A DNA stretch of 64,000 bases from Candidatus Mycobacterium wuenschmannii. GTDB lineage: Bacteria > Actinomycetota > Actinomycetes > Mycobacteriales > Mycobacteriaceae. Positions 7,932 through 16,204 of the stretch are shown here, one piece after another; positions within the stretch are counted from its first letter, which is position 1; the number at the start of each line of letters is the position of its first letter. Under the pieces are notes generated by a model. That model did not search any database. It was not told the DNA's origin and saw only the letters and a program-made list of their open reading frames with translations. Location: contig NZ_CP126981.1 of the NCBI RefSeq assembly GCF_030252325.1, positions 4,464,001 to 4,528,000 on the forward strand, in the 5' to 3' direction. The position numbers and the translations under genes are program-made.

Positions 7932-8386
7932 AGCTGTACCTCGCTTCGTTTCGCCATCACGGAATTCGGCGCCGCCCAATCAGTGGACACCTTTCGGTGC
8001 GCGATGCGCCAGGTGTCACCGTCGGGCACCAGGGTGTCGCGGTAGCGGCCGACGTGGTCGAGCCCGATATGGGTCACGACCGTGAAGTAGCTCGACACCC
8101 GGGCTTGCTCGCGAGTCACGTCGTCGAAAAGAACGTTCGCGACGTTGTGCCGGACGATCGGCTTGACGTCGGCGCTGAGCGCGACGTTACCGGTGACGCC
8201 GCCGAGAAACGCCACGATCTCGGATCGACCGTGCAGCGGGTCGAAGCCGCGGATCTCCAAAACGCCATCGGCACAAAAGGTCTCGGCGAGGCTCTCGAAC
8301 CGGCCGGAGTCACCGGACCAGTTGTACCGCGCGAGGGTGTCTCGAATGTGTTCGCGGGCCGTCAGTTCCCAGATCTCCATGAGCAT
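7928..8386 (-). CDS. SnoaL-like (NTF2-fold) protein
   Basis: A 152-residue protein with the alpha+beta cone pattern of SnoaL_4/NTF2-like proteins: an N-terminal helix pair (IRDTLARYNWSGDSGRFE), then AETFCADGVLEIRG, and C-terminal strands ending TWRIAHRKVSTDW. These proteins act as small isomerases, dehydratases or ligand-binding folds; the substrate is unknown. The start is ATG 8386, with AGGATT just upstream. It overlaps the downstream amidohydrolase by 4 bp, so the two are translationally coupled. Confidence 0.75.
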   Translation of the reverse strand: MLMEIWELTAREHIRDTLARYNWSGDSGRFESLAETFCADGVLEIRGFDPLHGRSEIVAFLGGVTGNVALSADVKPIVRHNVANVLFDDVTREQARVSSYFTVVTHIGLDHVGRYRDTLVPDGDTWRIAHRKVSTDWAAPNSVMAKRSEVQL

Positions 8387-8402
8387 CGAATCCTGTTGTC
8401 AG

Positions 8403-8909
8403 TCAGCCGTTGTGCGCGGCTCGCTGGTTGAGGAACGCCACCGCCTCGGGCGGGAAGAGTTCCAGCGGAAGGGCCGTCGTGCTCGGTCCGTACTTGGTCC
8501 GGATCAGGATCGACGGGCCGGTCACCTGCGGCGGCTTGAGGGCCGCGTAGTCGATGACGAGCGTGCTGATCGGCGTGACGATCAGCAGTTCGTTGGCGCC
8601 GAATCCGCTCGCCCACACCGATCCCGGCGCCATGATCGCCTCCTGGGCCTTGCTGCGCTGCCACAACAGGAAGACGAACAAGGCGGGGAATAGGGCGGCG
8701 ACCGCCAGCCAAGTGACGTTGTGCGCCGGATCGAGCACTACCGAGACCACCACGAGTGCCAGGCACAGCGCCCAGAGGACAGCCAGGCGGCGCATGCCGC
8801 TGGTTTGGATCACCGTGGTGCGATACAGCCGTCGGCCGTCGCCGGGGCTCGCGACCCACACGTGGTGGACGGGCGGAAGCGGACGCTGCGCTGGTTGCGG
8901 GTAACTCAC
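8403..8909 (-). CDS. Small membrane protein with PH-like C-terminal half, unknown function
   Basis: A 168-residue protein. The N-terminal 40 residues are hydrophilic, followed by two closely spaced hydrophobic segments (about 39-60, RRLAVLWALCLALVVVSVVL, and 66-83, TWLAVAALFPALFVFLLW). After these comes a beta-rich tail (APGSVWASGFGANELLIVTP onward) that looks like the small membrane-attached PH-like proteins common in actinobacteria. The stop lies 16 bp upstream of the SnoaL-like gene in the same direction, so it heads that operon. No catalytic motif is visible. Confidence 0.65.
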   Translation of the reverse strand: MSYPQPAQRPLPPVHHVWVASPGDGRRLYRTTVIQTSGMRRLAVLWALCLALVVVSVVLDPAHNVTWLAVAALFPALFVFLLWQRSKAQEAIMAPGSVWASGFGANELLIVTPISTLVIDYAALKPPQVTGPSILIRTKYGPSTTALPLELFPPEAVAFLNQRAAHNG

Positions 8910-9039
8910 GCCAGAACCCTAGCCCGATCGCGGGTCGGCGCGATCGGCACAGGACGGACGCCGAGTGTTTGTTTGCCGGCCACCGGAGAGCAGGCCGTTT
9001 CTGCGAACCTTGACGTGAGTTTCCTTTGAGAGGACCGCC

Positions 9040-11874
9040 ATGACAGAACATCTGCGCGCATACAACAGCCTGTGGCAGGTCCGCAGCGACTCCTGGTGCC
9101 GACTGGAAGAGGCCGCCGACCGGCTGACCCGCCCGGATACCGGCGGTGCGCTCAAGGAGAAGTGCGTCGCCGCCTGCCAGGAATTGCTGAATCGGCTCAG
9201 CTCGCTGGAGCCGTACTGGGCGTATCCGGGCTCGCCGCAATTCGCGCGTGTGCAAAGGCTTTTCGCCGGTGGTAGCTACGACAAGTTCTCCCAGGCGGTC
9301 GCGCGGATCAACCGGGCGCTGACCCAGGAGTCCTACCGCTCCGGCGACGTCGAGAACGCCGGCGCCGACGAACTCGACATGTTCCCGTCCGACCCGCGCC
9401 AGCTCGAGGGGCAGGCCGAGGTCGAGCGCGACCGGCCCTACTTCGAGGTGCTCGTCGTCGAGAAGATGACCGAGGCGCAGGAACGCGCGCTGCGCAACGA
9501 GGTTCGCAAGTGGCGCCGTCCCGACGACGAATTCGTCTACGAGCTGGTGGTGGTGGCCAGCGGCGACGAGGCGCTGATCGCGGCGCGGCTCAACGTCAAC
9601 CTGCAGGCGGTGGTGATCCGGCGGCGGTTCTCGGCGAAGTCGACGCGCGACCTGTCGTCGCTGTCGGAGTTCGTCGACACCGACGTGCTGCACGATCTGG
9701 TCGACCACTACTCGCCCGAGGAACGCGCGCAGATCCTGGCGACGTCGCTGCACAAGCTGCGGCCCGAACTCGACCTCTACCTGATGACCGAGATCGAGGT
9801 CGAGGACATCGCCGGGCGGCTCGGCCAGTATTTCCGCCGGGTGTTCCACGCCCGTGAGGGCATGCTGGAACTGCACCTGTCGATCCTGCACGGCGTCGCC
9901 GCCCGCTACCGCACCCCGTTCTTCAGCGCGCTCAAGCAGTACAGCCACCGGCCGACCGGCGTCTTCCACGCGCTGCCGATCTCGCAGGGCAAGTCGATCG
10001 TCAACTCGCACTGGATCAAGGACATGGTCGGCTTCTACGGCCTGGAAGTCTTCATGGCCGAAACATCGGCCACCTGTGGCGGTCTCGACTCGCTGCTGGA
10101 ACCGACCGGGCCGCTGCGCGAGTCGCAGCAACTCGCCGCGAAGGCCTACGGATCCCGGCACACCTACTTCGTCACCAACGGAACCTCGACCGCCAACAAG
10201 ATCATCACCCAGGCGGTCGTCGCGCCCGGCGACATCGTGCTGTTGGACCGCAACTGCCACCAGTCCCATCACTACGGGATGATGATGGCCGGCGCGAATG
10301 TCGTGTACCTCGAGGCCTATCCGCTCAACGACTACTCCATGTACGGCGCGGTACCCCTGCGCGAGATCAAGTCAAAGTTGTTGGCGCTCAAGCGCTCCGG
10401 CAAGCTGGACCGCGTCAAGATGATGTCGCTGACCAACTGCACCTTCGACGGGATCGTCTACGACGTCGAGCGGGTGATGGAGGAGTGCCTCGCGATCAAG
10501 CCCGACCTGGTGTTCCTGTGGGACGAGGCCTGGTTCGCCTTCGCCCGGTTCCACCCGGTCTACCGCACCCGCACCGCGATGGCGTCCGCGGCGGCGGTGC
10601 GTGAGCGGCTGCAGAGCCCGGAGTACAAGGCCGAGTACGAGAAGTACCTGGCCGCGCAGACCGCCGAAAAGCCGAGCGACAACGATCTTTTGGAGCGGCG
10701 CCTGCTACCTGACCCGGCGCGGGCCCGCGTACGGGTCTACGCCTCGCAGTCGACACACAAGACGCTGACCTCGCTGCGGCAGGGCTCGATGATCCACGTC
10801 TACGACCAGGATTTCGACCAGAAGGTCTCGGTGTCGTTCCACGAGGCCTACATGGCGCACACCTCGACGTCGCCGAACTACCAGATCCTGGCGTCGCTCG
10901 ACCTGGGCCGCCGTCAGGTGGCGCTGGAGGGCGCGGAGTTGGTACAACGGCAGATCGAGAACGCCATGCAACTGCGCGACGCGATCGACAATCATCCGTT
11001 GCTGAGCAAGTACATGAATTGCCTTGGCACGTCGCATCTCATCCCGACCGAGTACCGCCCGACGGCCATCGACCAGCCGCTGCGATCCGGGCTGCGCAAC
11101 ATGATGGCGGCCTGGCACGACGACGAGTTCGTGCTCGACCCGTCGCGAATCACGTTGTCCATCGGGCGAACCGGCTACGACGGCGACACCTTCAAGCGCG
11201 AGCAGCTGATGGACCGCTACGGCATCCAGATCAACAAGACCTCGCGCAACAGCGTGCTGTTCATGACCAACATCGGTACCACCCGCAGTTCGGTTGCGTT
11301 CCTGGTCGAGGTGTTGGTCAGCATCGCCGCCGAATTGGACCAGGGCATCTCCGAGATGAGCCTGGGCGAGCGGGAGCACTTCGAGAAGGCGGTGTGGGGG
11401 TTGACCGAGCGTCCGGTGCCGCTGTGCAACTTCAGCGGATTCCACCCGGCGTTCCGCGACCATACCGGTTCGGAGCCGACGCCCGAGGGCGACGTGCGCA
11501 GCGCGTTCTACCTGTCCTACGACGACGCCAACTGCGAATACCTGATGGGCGACGCGATCGACGAAAAGCTGGATGCCGGAAGCGATGTCGTATCGGCGAC
11601 CTACGTGACGCCGTATCCGCCCGGGTTTCCCGTGCTGGTGCCCGGTCAGGTGTTCAGCCGCGAGATCCTGCAATTCATGCGCGACCTCGACACCAAGGAG
11701 ATCCACGGCTACGAGCCGAACTTCGGTTATCGGGTCTACACCGAGAAGGCGATCGAAATGGTCGCCGCCGCAGCGGGTTTACCGGCCAACGGGCATCAGC
11801 CCAGTGCCCCGGCGGCAAAGCCGGCCAAGAAGAAGCCGGTGAAGCAGGCCGACGAACTGGCCGTCGCAGACTAG
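9040..11874 (+). CDS. PLP-dependent Orn/Lys/Arg-type decarboxylase (Rv2531c-like)
   Basis: A 944-residue fold-type I PLP enzyme of the bacterial lysine/arginine/ornithine decarboxylase family. It has an N-terminal wing region (1-300) and then the PLP core. Core motifs are VTNGTSTANK (cofactor phosphate), HQSHH near 406-410, LWDEAWFA with Asp495 contacting the pyridine nitrogen, and SQSTHKTLTSLRQG with the Schiff-base lysine at K574. The length is close to the 947-residue M. tuberculosis Rv2531c. The C-terminus is a Lys/Ala-rich tail. It probably converts a basic amino acid to an amine, but the substrate cannot be read from sequence. The start ATG at 9040 has a GAGAGGA ribosome site. The stop shares a CTAG with the convergent nitroreductase. 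Confidence 0.9.
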   Translation: MTEHLRAYNSLWQVRSDSWCRLEEAADRLTRPDTGGALKEKCVAACQELLNRLSSLEPYWAYPGSPQFARVQRLFAGGSYDKFSQAVARINRALTQESYRSGDVENAGADELDMFPSDPRQLEGQAEVERDRPYFEVLVVEKMTEAQERALRNEVRKWRRPDDEFVYELVVVASGDEALIAARLNVNLQAVVIRRRFSAKSTRDLSSLSEFVDTDVLHDLVDHYSPEERAQILATSLHKLRPELDLYLMTEIEVEDIAGRLGQYFRRVFHAREGMLELHLSILHGVAARYRTPFFSALKQYSHRPTGVFHALPISQGKSIVNSHWIKDMVGFYGLEVFMAETSATCGGLDSLLEPTGPLRESQQLAAKAYGSRHTYFVTNGTSTANKIITQAVVAPGDIVLLDRNCHQSHHYGMMMAGANVVYLEAYPLNDYSMYGAVPLREIKSKLLALKRSGKLDRVKMMSLTNCTFDGIVYDVERVMEECLAIKPDLVFLWDEAWFAFARFHPVYRTRTAMASAAAVRERLQSPEYKAEYEKYLAAQTAEKPSDNDLLERRLLPDPARARVRVYASQSTHKTLTSLRQGSMIHVYDQDFDQKVSVSFHEAYMAHTSTSPNYQILASLDLGRRQVALEGAELVQRQIENAMQLRDAIDNHPLLSKYMNCLGTSHLIPTEYRPTAIDQPLRSGLRNMMAAWHDDEFVLDPSRITLSIGRTGYDGDTFKREQLMDRYGIQINKTSRNSVLFMTNIGTTRSSVAFLVEVLVSIAAELDQGISEMSLGEREHFEKAVWGLTERPVPLCNFSGFHPAFRDHTGSEPTPEGDVRSAFYLSYDDANCEYLMGDAIDEKLDAGSDVVSATYVTPYPPGFPVLVPGQVFSREILQFMRDLDTKEIHGYEPNFGYRVYTEKAIEMVAAAAGLPANGHQPSAPAAKPAKKKPVKQADELAVAD

Positions 11875-12533
11875 AAGGGTTCGCCGTCGAACCGCTCGCG
11901 GCTGGCCAACTCGGCGACGCTCGCGCGTCGCAGCTTGGTCAGCTGCTTGACCGGCTTGCCGAGCGGGAGGAATGCGGCCAACGCATACGTCTCCGGCATA
12001 CCGAGCAATTCGCGCACCTTCGGTTCCTCGGCGACCGCCATCGTCGAGATGGTTCCGCCGAAGCCCTCGTTGCGGGCGGCCAACAGGATGTTCCACACCA
12101 AGGGATAGACCGACCCGCCGCTGATCACGCCGATTCGGTCCAGGTATTGATCCATCGCCGCAACGACCTCCAGGTTCACGCAGACCGCAAGCACCACAGC
12201 GGCATTGACGAACGGCGAGGTGAACTGCGCGGGCACATCGGTGGCCGCGATCTGCTCCGGTGTCGGCCCCGGCTCGTGCAGCGGGTTCCAGGGGCTTTCG
12301 CCGTTCGCCATCTGGGCCGCATACCGTCGGGCACCCGTCAGCGACAGCTCGACGAGCGCTTCGCGGGTTGCGCGGTCGCGGATCACAACGACATGCGCGC
12401 CCTGCCGATTGCCGCCGCTGGGCGCAAAACGCGCGTTGTCGAGGATCCGCTCCAGCACGTCGTCGGGCAGCGGGTCGTCGGTGTACTCGCGGGCGGCGAA
12501 CGTCGTCCGCATCACGTCGTAGAGGTCCACCAC
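11871..12533 (-). CDS. Nitroreductase-family FMN oxidoreductase
   Basis: About 220 residues. The N-terminal FMN-phosphate motif region is MRTTFAAREYTDDPLPDDVL, followed by NARFAPSGGNRQGAHVVVI; the C-terminal part has the typical GFGGTISTM segment. Nitroreductases reduce quinones, nitro compounds or enones with NAD(P)H. I place the start at the GTG at 12533 (or the adjacent GTG 12530), because sequence before the YDVMRTT helix is not family-like, although the frame stays open upstream to 12623. Its upstream region contains the inverted repeat 12615-12664, which may control it. Its stop codon overlaps that of the convergent decarboxylase. Confidence 0.82.
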   Translation of the reverse strand: MVDLYDVMRTTFAAREYTDDPLPDDVLERILDNARFAPSGGNRQGAHVVVIRDRATREALVELSLTGARRYAAQMANGESPWNPLHEPGPTPEQIAATDVPAQFTSPFVNAAVVLAVCVNLEVVAAMDQYLDRIGVISGGSVYPLVWNILLAARNEGFGGTISTMAVAEEPKVRELLGMPETYALAAFLPLGKPVKQLTKLRRASVAELASRERFDGEPF

Positions 12534-12614
12534 CCCATGGTGCCCTGCCTGTAGACCGTGAGTCACATCAGACTCAGGAGCACCCGCGAGGAGGTATGCA
12601 GTTACTTTCCGTTT

Positions 12615-12664
12615 CGTGACCATATGCGATACCGCCCGCCGAAGTGATATCGCATATGGTCACG
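12615..12664. repeat. 17-bp perfect inverted repeat, member of a repeat family in this window
   Basis: Arms CGTGACCATATGCGATA (12615-12631) and TATCGCATATGGTCACG (12648-12664) with a 16-bp spacer. The right arm extends into GATTCCGAAAGAGGTT, which closely matches the sequence at 31774-31806 upstream of the methyltransferase. It lies upstream of the nitroreductase and just beyond the 3' end of the phosphotransferase gene, so it could be an operator or a small mobile palindrome. Confidence 0.75.
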
Positions 12665-12722
12665 ATTCCGAAAGAGGTTGTGCCCCTAGACCAGTTGCGC
12701 ATGTGGCCCGTGTGAAACCAGG

Positions 12723-13772
12723 CTAGCCGCGCACCGCCGAGATGGTCCACGCCGGCAGGATTGGTGCCCGGGTGAGGAAGTGGTCGCCCTGGCCGATGCT
12801 GCGCAGCAGCGCCTGGGTGCGCATGATGCAACAGCCCATCCGCGCCATCGCGAAGATCTCATACCAGTCCAGCGCGACCAGTTCGCGGCCGATCAGCTCC
12901 TCGAAGCGGCGGATCACCTGCTCGCGGCTGTCGAAGCCGGGCAGCTCCGGATCGGCGTCAATCCCGTTCACTTCCAACATCTGTCGACGGGTAGCCAGCC
13001 ACCACGCGAAGTCGGTCTCGGCCGGGCACAGGCAGGCCTGCTCCCAGTCCAGCACGCCGACGATTGCGCCGTCGTCGCCGAAGATCGCGTTGGACAGCCG
13101 GGCGTCGTTCCAGCACACCGCCAGGTCGTCGGTGTCGTCGGGCCGGTGGCGGTGCAGCCAGTCGAACGCCTCGGTCATCACGTCGGGAATCTGGTTGTCG
13201 GTGCCCCACGCGGCATACTCCTGCCACCAGGTGAGCTCGGCAGAAACGCCTGTGCCCGTGGGCCGGTGAAGCCACGAAGCGTCTCCGACCGGCACTCGCT
13301 GCAATGCCGCGAGCGTCTCGACGAACGAGTCGTGCGCCCGACGCTGCACCTGTGCTCCCGCGTCGTGCAGCCAGCCGCGCGTCGCATACGTGGTGTCCGA
13401 CGGGGTGTGCCCGACGATTCGCGGCATCACCAGGAACCGGGAGTCGATCCACGACTCGTCGGCCTCATAGAGGATGGGTGACGGCGTCGCGATGCCGTGC
13501 TCGTGCAGGAAGTCCTGGGTGCGCGTCTGCGCCTCGAGGTCGTATTCGGGGTAGATGCCGCCACCGGCCGGCGGGATGCGCAGCACGTACTCGCTGGCCT
13601 GCCCGTTGATGTCGGCGGTGAACACCAGGCTCTCGCTCGACCAGCCCGCCGCCCGGTTCGCCGCGGTGAGTTCGGAGAGCGTGGCCTCGGCGTCGAACCG
13701 GTGGCTGAACCACGCCTCGAGCCGGGACCTGGTGTCCGCTAGGTCGCGTTGCACGAGCGCGATTCCCGCCAT
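12723..13772 (-). CDS. APH/choline-kinase-fold phosphotransferase (Rv3168-like)
   Basis: A 349-residue kinase-like protein of the aminoglycoside phosphotransferase superfamily. The Brenner-type catalytic loop is CWNDARLSNAIF (Asp and Asn present, with Trp-Asn in place of the usual His-Gly before Asp) and the metal-binding segment is VGVLDWEQACL. The N-terminal part has EYVLRIPPAGG carrying the usual beta-strand Arg/Lys. Members with this motif often sit beside acyl-CoA enzymes, and their natural substrates are mostly unknown, so resistance is not implied. The start ATG at 13772 is 10 bp from a TTTACAT operator half-site and has no clear ribosome site, suggesting a leaderless transcript. Confidence 0.82.
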   Translation of the reverse strand: MAGIALVQRDLADTRSRLEAWFSHRFDAEATLSELTAANRAAGWSSESLVFTADINGQASEYVLRIPPAGGGIYPEYDLEAQTRTQDFLHEHGIATPSPILYEADESWIDSRFLVMPRIVGHTPSDTTYATRGWLHDAGAQVQRRAHDSFVETLAALQRVPVGDASWLHRPTGTGVSAELTWWQEYAAWGTDNQIPDVMTEAFDWLHRHRPDDTDDLAVCWNDARLSNAIFGDDGAIVGVLDWEQACLCPAETDFAWWLATRRQMLEVNGIDADPELPGFDSREQVIRRFEELIGRELVALDWYEIFAMARMGCCIMRTQALLRSIGQGDHFLTRAPILPAWTISAVRG

Positions 13773-13782
13773 GCCAGACAGA

Positions 13783-13808
13783 TTTACATATCACCGGCCA
13801 GATGTAAA
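13783..13808. promoter_or_regulatory. Operator TTTACAT-N12-ATGTAAA between divergent genes
   Basis: Inverted heptamers TTTACAT (13783-13789) and ATGTAAA (13802-13808) separated by 12 bp; one further base on each side also pairs. The same motif with identical spacing occurs at 15203-15228 in front of the neighbouring TetR gene. That makes the TetR protein encoded at 14647-15195 the likely ligand, controlling both divergent genes here. Confidence 0.65.
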
Positions 13809-13818
13809 TATTGGCGAC

Positions 13819-14658
13819 ATGAATTCGGCGCAGCCCCTGACCTTCGGAGCGATCGAGGACACGTCGTTGCCGCTGGCGGTGTTGGCCCACGGTTTCCCCG
13901 ATACGCCGTTCACCTGGCGGCACCTCGGACCCGATCTGGCCGCGCGCGGATACCGGGTGGTCGCGCCGTGGCTGCCCGGCTACGACGCGCCGACCGATCA
14001 GCCGATCAGCGTCGGCACCTACGTCCGCCGTTTGCTCGACACCCGCCTGCGCTACGACGGCGACGAGCGCGCGGTGCTGATCGGTCACGACTGGGGCGCG
14101 CAGGCCGGATACGGCGTTGTCGCGAGCGAGCCACAGGCATTCAGTCGTTTTGTGGCGCTTGCGGTTCCACCGGTTGCCGCCCTGGCCGCGGGCTTGTTCA
14201 CCCACGCCCAGCTCAAGCGGTCGTTCTACATCTACTTCATCCAGCAGGTCGGCATGGCCGAGATCGCGCTGGTGATGCCGGGGTTCTGGGAGTCGCTGTG
14301 GGGCGACTGGTCGCCCGGCTACGACGCGACCGACGACATCGCAGAACTACGCCGCCACGTGACCGCGGACAACATCGCGAATGTCGTTGGGCCGTACCGG
14401 GCCTCGTTCAACCCGCAGTTCGTCGACCCGAACGCCGAGGCCGAGACGCTGGCCACCATGCAGCTTCCGCCGGTGCCGACGCTGTATCTACACGGCTCCG
14501 ACGACGGGGCGATCGGCGCCGACCTCCTCGGCGACCTCGGCCAGCACTTCCCGGCCGCGGGGTCGAAAGCCGAGATCATCCACGGGGTCGGGCATTTCCT
14601 GCACCTGGAGAAGCCGGAACTGGTCGCGGCGAAAATCGGTGACTGGCTAGGCGGGTAG
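13819..14658 (+). CDS. Alpha/beta hydrolase (epoxide hydrolase/haloalkane dehalogenase-like)
   Basis: A 279-residue alpha/beta hydrolase. HGFPDTPFTWRHL contains the oxyanion HGFP motif and LIGHDWGAQAGYG carries the nucleophile elbow GHDWGA with Asp as nucleophile, as in epoxide hydrolases and dehalogenases. The catalytic His is in HGVGHFLHLE near the end. The ATG at 13819 follows a TetR-type operator by only 10 bp and lacks a ribosome site, so the mRNA may be leaderless. Its 3' end overlaps the convergent TetR gene by 12 bp. The substrate is probably a hydrophobic epoxide or ester (inference). Confidence 0.85.
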   Translation: MNSAQPLTFGAIEDTSLPLAVLAHGFPDTPFTWRHLGPDLAARGYRVVAPWLPGYDAPTDQPISVGTYVRRLLDTRLRYDGDERAVLIGHDWGAQAGYGVVASEPQAFSRFVALAVPPVAALAAGLFTHAQLKRSFYIYFIQQVGMAEIALVMPGFWESLWGDWSPGYDATDDIAELRRHVTADNIANVVGPYRASFNPQFVDPNAEAETLATMQLPPVPTLYLHGSDDGAIGADLLGDLGQHFPAAGSKAEIIHGVGHFLHLEKPELVAAKIGDWLGG

Positions 14659-15195
14659 GCCCGCGCGGGTCAACCCGGCGGCGTGCCGCAGCTCGGCGAG
14701 GAAGCCATCCGGTGTGTCGTCGCTGATCACGTAGTGGCATACGGCAATCCGCACCACCGCTGACGCGGCAATGTGGGCCTGGTCGCCGCCGATGATCCGC
14801 GCGATGCGGTCGCGCATGATCGGCAGCACGCGTCTCATCTGCTGCAGCACATGCTCGGGCTCGATCTCGGCCAGCGAGCCGAGCGAATAACTGCGCTGGA
14901 AGTCGACGATGAATCGCAGTGCGGCGTCGAGTCTTTCGGCTCCGCTCAGTCCCGCGATCGCCGTTGCGATACCGGCGTCGAAATTGTCCTGCTCGTACAG
15001 CCCGAACGCCTCGAGCAGGCCCTCCTTCGACCCGAAGTAGCGATACAGCGTGGGGCGCGACACCTGGGCCTGCGCGGCCACGTCGGACAGCTGCAACCGC
15101 CGGCGACCATCGCGCGCGAGTACGACGAAGGTGGCGGCGAGTATGCGTCGACGTGTCGAGTGTTCGCCGTCGGCAGCGTGTGGGGAGGCCGCCAT
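14647..15195 (-). CDS. TetR-family regulator of the local lipid-type cluster
   Basis: A 182-residue protein. The HTH lies at residues 15-60 (RRRILAATFVVLARDG through LSDVAAQAQVSRPTLYRYFGSKEGLLEAF), followed by a helical effector domain. I place the start at ATG 15195, because an open extension upstream runs antisense through the next gene. An operator of the TTTACAT-N12-ATGTCAC type lies 8 bp upstream, and the same motif lies in front of the hydrolase at 13819. The protein therefore probably autoregulates and also controls the hydrolase and phosphotransferase on one side and the PF10118 protein on the other. Confidence 0.85.
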   Translation of the reverse strand: MAASPHAADGEHSTRRRILAATFVVLARDGRRRLQLSDVAAQAQVSRPTLYRYFGSKEGLLEAFGLYEQDNFDAGIATAIAGLSGAERLDAALRFIVDFQRSYSLGSLAEIEPEHVLQQMRRVLPIMRDRIARIIGGDQAHIAASAVVRIAVCHYVISDDTPDGFLAELRHAAGLTRAGLPA

Positions 15196-15202
15196 CGCGT
15201 CC

Positions 15203-15228
15203 TTTACATCTAGGGGGTCAAATGTCAC
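15203..15228. promoter_or_regulatory. Operator TTTACAT-N12-ATGTCAC
   Basis: Half-sites TTTACAT (15203-15209) and ATGTCAC (15222-15228) with a 12-bp spacer, the same arrangement as at 13783-13808. It lies between the TetR start (15195) and the divergent PF10118 gene (15272). A binding site for the TetR product is inferred. Confidence 0.6.
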
Positions 15229-15271
15229 ACTGACCCTACCGCTGACCCTGGTCGATTGGAAGGTAGCGACG

Positions 15272-16198
15272 GTGAACAACCTCGTGGTCCGCAAGATCCC
15301 GTGGGAGTTCGACGCGAGCGTGCCGTTCATGTGGCAGCCCGAGAATCCGAATTTCGGGTTGTTCTGCAACGCCTTCACGTTCATCGCCGTCCCGTTCGAG
15401 CGCTACATCGTCAGCGTCGTCCGCAAGGCACACGACACCCTGCAACAGGACCCGGACGTCGCGGCCGAGGCCGAGGCGTTTCTGCGGCAGGAGGCCCAGC
15501 ACGCGTCCGCGCACCGCAAGCACATGCTCGCACTGGTGGAGCGCTACCCTGAACTCGAGCGGTGCTACGAGGACGCCTGCCGCGCCTACGACGAACTGCT
15601 CGAGGAACAACCGATCGAATTTCACGCCGCCTACATCGCGAACCTGGAGGCGACGTTCACCCCGTTGTTCAAAGTGATTCTCGACAACCGTGATTCGCTG
15701 TTCGGCGCGGGCGATCAGCGAGTCGCCTCGCTGATGATGTGGCACTTCGTCGAGGAGATCGAGCACCGCAGTTCCGGGCTGATCCTCTACCAACACATCT
15801 GTCCCGACCCGTGGTACCGGACCAAGCACATCCGCGACACCTTCAGCCACGTCGGCGCGGTGTCCGAGGCGATCGCCAAGGTTTTCGACGAGGTGGTGCC
15901 GTTCGAGGACCGCGGCGCCTCCACCCAGGAGCTGCTGTCGATCTCTTTGCTTTACGGAGAGTTCATGTTTCGCGGACCCGGCGGCAAACGCCGGCGGGCG
16001 CGCCGCGGTGGCCCGCCGACGCTGTTCCGCGACGTGCCGACCCGGCAATTGCTCGCGATGGCATGGCGGCTGCTGTTGTCGCAGGCGCCGCACCACAATC
16101 CGGCCGACCAGCCGCTGCCCGACTGGGCGGACACCTGGATGCGCGAATACGACCACGGGGTCGACATGACCCGGTTTTTTCCCGCCTCGGAAAGGTAA
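15272..16198 (+). CDS. PF10118-type predicted metal-dependent hydrolase
   Basis: A 308-residue protein of the 'metal-dependent hydrolase' family. The helical core carries a carboxylate/His set resembling ferritin-like di-iron sites: EAEAFLRQEAQHASAHRKH and MMWHFVEEIEHRSSG provide ExxxH/ExxH-type ligands. Such proteins have been proposed to be di-iron enzymes in lipid or xenobiotic metabolism; the reaction is unknown. The start is the GTG at 15272, preceded by GGAAGG at an acceptable distance; the reading frame extends upstream without a better start. It is co-directional with the lipocalin-like gene 6 bp downstream and probably co-transcribed with it under TetR control. Confidence 0.75.
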   Translation: MNNLVVRKIPWEFDASVPFMWQPENPNFGLFCNAFTFIAVPFERYIVSVVRKAHDTLQQDPDVAAEAEAFLRQEAQHASAHRKHMLALVERYPELERCYEDACRAYDELLEEQPIEFHAAYIANLEATFTPLFKVILDNRDSLFGAGDQRVASLMMWHFVEEIEHRSSGLILYQHICPDPWYRTKHIRDTFSHVGAVSEAIAKVFDEVVPFEDRGASTQELLSISLLYGEFMFRGPGGKRRRARRGGPPTLFRDVPTRQLLAMAWRLLLSQAPHHNPADQPLPDWADTWMREYDHGVDMTRFFPASER

Positions 16199-16204
16199 AT
16201 CGAT

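Noticed and set aside
8362..10272. Long open frame on the minus strand opposite the decarboxylase
   Set aside because: High-GC antisense shadow; its sequence is Arg/Val/His-rich without any domain, while the plus strand encodes a clear PLP enzyme.
12723..13772. Aminoglycoside resistance gene
   Set aside because: Only the kinase superfamily is shown; chromosomal members with this Trp-Asn-Asp loop are generally housekeeping or of unknown substrate.
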